The translations under genes were made by a program, and so were the position numbers. Of a DNA stretch of 8,326 bases, positions 4,655-8,326 are shown in pieces. The notes under the pieces are model-generated. The model was not told where the DNA came from. It saw only the letters and a list, made by a program, of their open reading frames with translations, and did not search any database. The DNA comes from Methanomicrobiales archaeon (lineage in GTDB: Archaea; Halobacteriota; Methanomicrobia; Methanomicrobiales; JACTUA01). Every line of letters begins with the position of its first letter. Position 1 is the stretch's first letter. The DNA lies in assembly GCA_028678965.1 (NCBI GenBank), contig JAJRCM010000011.1:1-8326 (forward strand). Reading direction: 5' to 3'.

Positions 4655-5874
4655 GTATGCCCTTCGATACCACAGCCCGGTCAGTTGCGGAGTATCTCAA
4701 GGGAATGGACTTTGCCGAGATCTATGCCCATAACGATGCAGATGGGATTGCAGCGGCCTCCATTCTGTGTCAGGCACTTTTCAGGGCCGGGTGCCGTTTC
4801 AGGGTGCGTATTGTTGCTGATCTCACGACCGAAGACCTGCGATCCTGCCCCCATCCGGTTCTCTGTGACCTGGGAGCTTCCCTCGCTGATCTCCCCGATG
4901 ATGTGGTGGTGATTGATCATCATGTTCCGAGATTCAGTGGTGATCACCATGTCAATCCACGGCTCTTTGGCGTCAGCGGTGAACGGGAGCTTTCGGCAGC
5001 GGGTGCCGCATATCTTGTAGCTCAAGCGATGGGTGAGAACCGGGATCTCGCTGGAATCGCACTCCTGGGCATCATCGGTGACCGTCAGGAATTCTCAGGT
5101 AAGAATCGTGAGATCCTGAATGATGGCATCGCCACAGGCATCATCTCTCCCTGGAAAGGACTCCTCCTTCCTGGGCAGGATCATGTGGAGCGTTTCGCGT
5201 GTGCAGCGAATCCCTACCTTGATGGTGTGAGTGGGAATGAAGCCCTTTGCAGGTCCCTCGTCGAAGAATGCACTATTGATGGTGAGATCGATAACGAGAC
5301 GCTGCTCTCCCGCATCATCCTGGAAGTGGGGACGCGGGCAACCACCCGGGCGATTGAGGGTATGTATGGCAATGGCTTCCTGCTCGAGCGTGAATCGGTG
5401 AGGGAGGCACACACCCTCGCTGCTATGGTTGAAGCCTGCGGGAAGGCAGGATGGGGTGGGCTCGCCGTATCCCTCTGCCTCCGCCAGGGAGAGATCCGCG
5501 AAGAGGCGTGGAGTATCACCCGCGAGTTCAGGATGTCGGTCATCCACGCGGTCCAGACTGCCCAGAAGATGGAGGAGCACCTGGCCTGGTACCGGGTCCA
5601 GGATGCTCGGGTGGTGGGAACGGTTGCAGATATCATTGCGCGGGATCTTATGGGTGATCAGCCAGTGGCGGTCATCGGGGAAGAGAACGGCAGGTATCGT
5701 ATCTCACTGCGATGTCCCGAGGGTGTCGTTGTCAACCTTGAAGCGGTGGCTGCTGAACTCGCTTCCCGTTGCGGGGGAATCGGTGGAGGACATGAGACTA
5801 GGGCAGGAGCGACTATAGAAGCCCAGAATATCGATTGTTTTATGAAGGAACTGAGGAAGGCGATAGCATCATGA
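4651..5874 (+). CDS. Archaeal RecJ-like DHH/DHHA1 phosphoesterase
   Basis: 407 residues. The N-terminal DHH domain shows motif I 'HNDADGIAAA' (27-36), motif II 'LCDLGAS' with Asp73, motif III 'VIDHH' (87-91) and motif IV 'GIIGDRQ' with Asp144; these residues bind two metal ions. The C-terminal DHHA1 domain ends with 'GGGHETRAGA' (378-387), which holds the substrate. All catalytic residues are present, so it should be an active single-strand exonuclease or related phosphodiesterase. Archaeal relatives include the GINS-associated nuclease and RecJ paralogs acting on DNA or RNA ends; I cannot say which type this is. Its place after rps15 is a recurrent archaeal arrangement. The start may be GTG at 4651 (overlapping the rps15 stop as GTGA) or ATG at 4657, two codons later. 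The stop overlaps pcc1 as ATGA. Confidence 0.93.
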   Translation: MSMPFDTTARSVAEYLKGMDFAEIYAHNDADGIAAASILCQALFRAGCRFRVRIVADLTTEDLRSCPHPVLCDLGASLADLPDDVVVIDHHVPRFSGDHHVNPRLFGVSGERELSAAGAAYLVAQAMGENRDLAGIALLGIIGDRQEFSGKNREILNDGIATGIISPWKGLLLPGQDHVERFACAANPYLDGVSGNEALCRSLVEECTIDGEIDNETLLSRIILEVGTRATTRAIEGMYGNGFLLERESVREAHTLAAMVEACGKAGWGGLAVSLCLRQGEIREEAWSITREFRMSVIHAVQTAQKMEEHLAWYRVQDARVVGTVADIIARDLMGDQPVAVIGEENGRYRISLRCPEGVVVNLEAVAAELASRCGGIGGGHETRAGATIEAQNIDCFMKELRKAIAS

Positions 5875-6095
5875 CCACTATCCACGGTATCATCACCACC
5901 GTACACCGCAATCCGCGCAGCGTGGCAGGGGCTCTGCGGCCCGATAACTTGAGCACCATGACCACCAGGGTGGAGGGTAATCAGGTAGTAACCGTGATTG
6001 AAGGACTTCAGCTCCGTTCAGTGATTGCTTCGGTAGATGATTACCTGATGAACCTGGCGGTGGCGGAGGAGGTATGCACGTGCGTTTCCGCTTAG
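5871..6095 (+). CDS. pcc1: KEOPS complex subunit Pcc1
   Basis: 74 residues, typical for this small family. Pcc1 is the dimer-forming subunit of KEOPS, which transfers threonylcarbamoyl to A37 of tRNA; Pcc1 binds Kae1. The family pattern is clear: 'SVAGALRPDN' (17-26), a strand with 'VVTVIEGLQLRS' (39-50), then 'VIASVDDYLMNLAVAEEV' (51-68). The ATG at 5871 overlaps the stop of the DHH gene (ATGA); an in-frame upstream ATG would run into that gene and is not needed. The other KEOPS subunits (Kae1, Bud32, Cgi121) are not in the window. Its 3' end holds the ribosome binding site and first codons of serS. Confidence 0.94.
   Translation: MTTIHGIITTVHRNPRSVAGALRPDNLSTMTTRVEGNQVVTVIEGLQLRSVIASVDDYLMNLAVAEEVCTCVSA
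6067..6073 (+). promoter_or_regulatory. Strong Shine-Dalgarno inside pcc1, questions the serS start
   Basis: AGGAGGT ends directly against the ATG at 6074, which is too close for normal initiation. The in-frame GTG at 6080 lies six bases from it, the usual distance. The start codon of serS may therefore be the GTG. Confidence 0.55.
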
Positions 6096-7588
6096 GAGCA
6101 ACCATCCAGTGCAGCGGACCGCTGCACAATGAAGCAGCTGCTGCCATTGAACGAACTATTGACGGAGCGAATACCGTCCTCTTCCACAAGGGAGTTCCGC
6201 GAGATGTGGAACCTTCGGAGATAGGAAAGATTCAATCGTGGGAGATTCAGGAGAATGTACTCTGCCTGGAGATTGAGAGCGGCGCCTATACCCGGGCCCA
6301 TGATGCCCTATTCAGGTTCCGAAAACAGATAGCCACGGCACTGGGAAAATTGCGGATCGGGGTTCGGGGGATCGAGATTACCCATTTTGAGATCCTCGTC
6401 CCCGGTGATGTGCCGGAAGACCTCATCCCCCGGCTCCCCTTCATCCGCGAGGTGAAGAGGCGGGAGGGTACGGTCGAACTTTCGCTCAACGTGTCGGCAG
6501 CTGATCTAGAGAACCGGATACCGGACCGGATCGTACGGTTGATCGAAGAGAAGGTGCAAGCCCGGACCTACGGCGGTAAAGCAGAGCACTGGGAGCTCAT
6601 CTACCAAAGCCCGTCACGCTCCCGTACCTTTGAAAAGGATCCTACCGAGGTGATGCTTGAGAAGGGGTGGGTAAAGCACGGGGCTTCCCGCGGTCAGTGG
6701 ATCTATGGTCCCCAAGTGGTGCAGCTTTTCAGGGCATTCGAGAAGATTGTCGAACAGGAGATTATCAGACCCCTGGGGTTCAGCGAGATGATATTTCCCA
6801 AGCTCGTCCCCTGGGAAGTCTGCATGCGATCCGGCCATGCCAAAGGGGTGTACCCGGAGATCTACTATGTCTCCACACCAAAGACCCGCGACCCTGCCTA
6901 CTGGGAGGATATTGCGGACTATTTCAAGGTGACCGGACACGTGTGGGTGGAGAAGATCCGGGAGCGTATCGATGGTCCCATTGGATTGATGAGTTACGCC
7001 CAGTGCCCCCCCTTCTGGCCATTTGTACAGGGTGAAACACTGGCCAATGACTCCCTGCCACTCCGGGTATTCGACCGGAGCGGGACGTCACATCGTTATG
7101 AGAGCGGTGGCATTCACGGGATCGAGCGGGTGGATGAATTCCACCGGATTGAGATTGTCTGGCTGGGCACGGTGGACCAAACGGTGGCGATTGCGAGTGA
7201 TCTCCATACCGCCTACCGGCACGTATTCGAGGATCTGCTGGAACTGGAGTGGCGGGCGGCAAAAGTGACGCCATGGTTCATGGCCCAGGAAGGAATGATC
7301 GGTTCCTGCGGATGCGAAGCCGTAGGAACGACTGATTATGAGGCATACCTGCCCTACAGTAACAGCTGGCTTGAATTCCAGAATGTGAGTGTCAACGGGG
7401 ACAAGTACCCCACAGGATTTAACGTCAAGATCCAGAGCGGTGAGGAGTGCTGGTCTGGCTGCTCCGGTATCGGGCTTGAGCGGTGGACCGCGGCATTTCT
7501 TGCCCAGAAGGGATTCGATCCGGCCGAGTGGCCGGAAGAGGTTGCGAAGCGAACAGGAGAACTTCGATCGATATTCAAATTTCTCTAA
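6074..7588 (+). CDS. serS: Seryl-tRNA synthetase, methanogen-type (type 2)
   Basis: 504 residues. It charges tRNA-Ser with serine in the cytoplasm. This is the rare methanogen-type enzyme, not the common bacterial/eukaryotic form: it has a mixed N-terminal tRNA-binding domain (1-165) in place of a long coiled coil, followed by a class II core. Motif 2 is 'FDRSGTSHRYESGGIHGIER' (333-352) with 'DEFHRIEIVW' after it; motif 3 is 'CSGIGLERW' (463-471). Zinc ligands known from the Methanosarcina barkeri enzyme (two Cys and one Glu) correspond to Cys311 in 'YAQCPPFW', Glu360 in 'HRIEIVW', and Cys459 or Cys463. The ATG at 6074 aligns with the start of homologs as I recall them, but GTG at 6080 has the better spacing to AGGAGGT. 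It overlaps pcc1 by 22 bases (16 with the GTG). Confidence 0.97.
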   Translation: MHVRFRLGATIQCSGPLHNEAAAAIERTIDGANTVLFHKGVPRDVEPSEIGKIQSWEIQENVLCLEIESGAYTRAHDALFRFRKQIATALGKLRIGVRGIEITHFEILVPGDVPEDLIPRLPFIREVKRREGTVELSLNVSAADLENRIPDRIVRLIEEKVQARTYGGKAEHWELIYQSPSRSRTFEKDPTEVMLEKGWVKHGASRGQWIYGPQVVQLFRAFEKIVEQEIIRPLGFSEMIFPKLVPWEVCMRSGHAKGVYPEIYYVSTPKTRDPAYWEDIADYFKVTGHVWVEKIRERIDGPIGLMSYAQCPPFWPFVQGETLANDSLPLRVFDRSGTSHRYESGGIHGIERVDEFHRIEIVWLGTVDQTVAIASDLHTAYRHVFEDLLELEWRAAKVTPWFMAQEGMIGSCGCEAVGTTDYEAYLPYSNSWLEFQNVSVNGDKYPTGFNVKIQSGEECWSGCSGIGLERWTAAFLAQKGFDPAEWPEEVAKRTGELRSIFKFL

Positions 7589-7600
7589 TGAGGTGAATGA

Positions 7601-8209
7601 ATGGTAAAGAAAAAACAGATTGGACGGAAAGTTGAAGGGTGGAAGGCGAAGAGCTGGTACAAGGTGTATGTCCCCGAGATGTTCGGCAAGACATACCTGG
7701 GTGATACCATCGCCAATGAGCCCGGGAAAGTGATGGGACGGGTTATGGAGACCACCCTGGGTGAAGTAACCCAGGATTATGCCAAACAGCAGATCAAGCT
7801 GCGTCTGAAGATCGCAAATGTTGCCGGGGATGCAGCCTACACGGAGTTTGCCGGTCACGACGTAACCCGAGACTTCATGAGATCCCTTGTGAAGCGCAAA
7901 ACCTCCCGTATCGACAGCATTCTCCCGGTGACAACCAAGGATGGAAAGCTGTTCCGGCTGACTATCACCTGCTTGACCCTTTCGCGGGCAAACCTCAGTC
8001 AGGTGCATGCTATCCGTGAGACAATTAATACTGCTATCCGTGCCTATGCAGCCAATGCTGAGGCCAATACCTTCGTGAAGGAGATGGTGAGCGGGGAGAT
8101 AGCGAAGGAGATCCTCAAACAGATTAAAACGATCTACCCTATCCGAAGGGTGGAGATTATCAAGTCCAAGGTGGAGGCTATCGCCTCTGAGGTTATAGTG
8201 CAGGACTGA
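7601..8209 (+). CDS. rps3ae: 30S ribosomal protein S3Ae (eS1)
   Basis: 202 residues, normal for the archaeal family. It is a small-subunit protein shared by archaea and eukaryotes and located near the mRNA exit. The start 'KVEGWKAKSWYKVYVPEMFG' (10-29), 'IANEPGKVMGRVMETTLGE' (37-55), and 'VTRDFMRSLVKRKTSRID' (87-104) are hallmark segments. The middle part 'KDGKLFRLTITCLTLSRA' is also conserved. GAGGTGA (7590-7596) lies four bases before the ATG. The gene follows serS by 12 bases and appears to close the operon. Only weak T-rich sequence follows the stop (8216-8220), so no clear terminator is called. Confidence 0.98.
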   Translation: MVKKKQIGRKVEGWKAKSWYKVYVPEMFGKTYLGDTIANEPGKVMGRVMETTLGEVTQDYAKQQIKLRLKIANVAGDAAYTEFAGHDVTRDFMRSLVKRKTSRIDSILPVTTKDGKLFRLTITCLTLSRANLSQVHAIRETINTAIRAYAANAEANTFVKEMVSGEIAKEILKQIKTIYPIRRVEIIKSKVEAIASEVIVQD

Positions 8210-8263
8210 CCTGCCCTTTTCCATACTACCCCCCTTCAGGAGACGCATGCAGGACCGGCAAGG

Positions 8264-8271
8264 ATAATTAC
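8264..8271 (+). promoter_or_regulatory. Candidate TATA box for the right-edge gene
   Basis: GATAATTA follows the purine-rich GGCAAG. Its centre is about 26 bases before the ATG at 8294, so transcription would begin at or beside the start codon. That is the geometry of a leaderless archaeal mRNA. Confidence 0.4.
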
Positions 8272-8293
8272 ACCCGGGTCCCACTCTTCTTCT

Positions 8294-8326
8294 ATGACTG
8301 CCCGTGCGATACTCATGCTTGTGCTC
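8294..8326 (+). CDS. Possible start of a membrane or secreted protein (partial)
   Basis: Eleven codons are visible before the right edge, reading MTARAILMLVL. The basic residue followed by a run of hydrophobic residues resembles the start of a signal peptide or membrane anchor. No ribosome binding site is present, but the upstream TATA-like box has the spacing expected for a leaderless transcript. The evidence is thin because the frame is short; function cannot be told. Confidence 0.35.
   Translation, partial: MTARAILMLVL

Noticed and set aside
7088..8284. A 398-codon open frame on the minus strand, antisense to serS and rps3ae.
   Set aside because: It lies opposite two strongly conserved genes, resembles no family, and its length is explained by the codon bias of the plus-strand genes.
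1..8326. CRISPR array, prompted by the Cas4-like gene.
   Set aside because: No regularly spaced repeats were found on either strand, and no other cas genes are present.

Overview
The window looks like a chromosomal segment from a methanogenic euryarchaeon, most likely a member of the Methanomicrobiales. The evidence is an archaeal ribosomal-protein cluster (uS15 and eS1/S3Ae), the rare methanogen-type seryl-tRNA synthetase, the KEOPS subunit Pcc1, an archaeal RecJ-like DHH protein, an ACT-domain protein of the COG2061/DUF5612 kind, tRNA genes without encoded CCA, and GGAGGTGA-type ribosome binding sites. The genus is inference only.

Left part (1-424): the last codons of a sensor histidine kinase, then a non-coding patch of about 310 bases. 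This patch holds a tRNA 3'-end-like fragment with no matching 5' half, a short direct repeat of the tRNA-Thr 3' terminus, an 11-bp tandem repeat, a real tRNA-Thr(CGT) on the minus strand with a probable promoter, and a second short repeat. It has the look of an old integration or rearrangement scar at a tRNA gene.

Middle part (425-3678): a DUF3467 protein (minus) is divergent from a Cas4/RecB-like protein (plus). The Cas4-like protein keeps the four Fe-S cysteines but seems to have lost the E-x-K nuclease residues. It converges with a three-gene minus-strand operon: an ACT-domain regulator-like protein, TsaC (threonylcarbamoyl-AMP synthase) and a predicted nucleotidyltransferase. The three genes are tightly coupled (TGATG overlap, then a TTG start whose Shine-Dalgarno overlaps the previous stop).

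Central intergenic region (3679-4195): tRNA-Gly(CCC) on the minus strand, a 14-bp perfect palindrome, and a structured leader before the ribosomal operon.

Right part (4196-8209): a compact plus-strand operon, rps15 - recJ-like - pcc1 - serS - rps3ae, with overlapping or nearly abutting genes. It joins ribosome assembly, tRNA modification (t6A through KEOPS), tRNA charging and nucleic-acid processing. With tsaC on the other strand and a tRNA-Thr whose A37 is an expected t6A substrate, the window is rich in threonine/t6A functions. The last 33 bases probably begin a further gene, read from a leaderless transcript.

I found no CRISPR array, transposase or integrase gene. The main items for follow-up are the degenerate Cas4-like protein, the ACT-TsaC-nucleotidyltransferase operon, the rps15 leader and the tRNA-Thr scar region.
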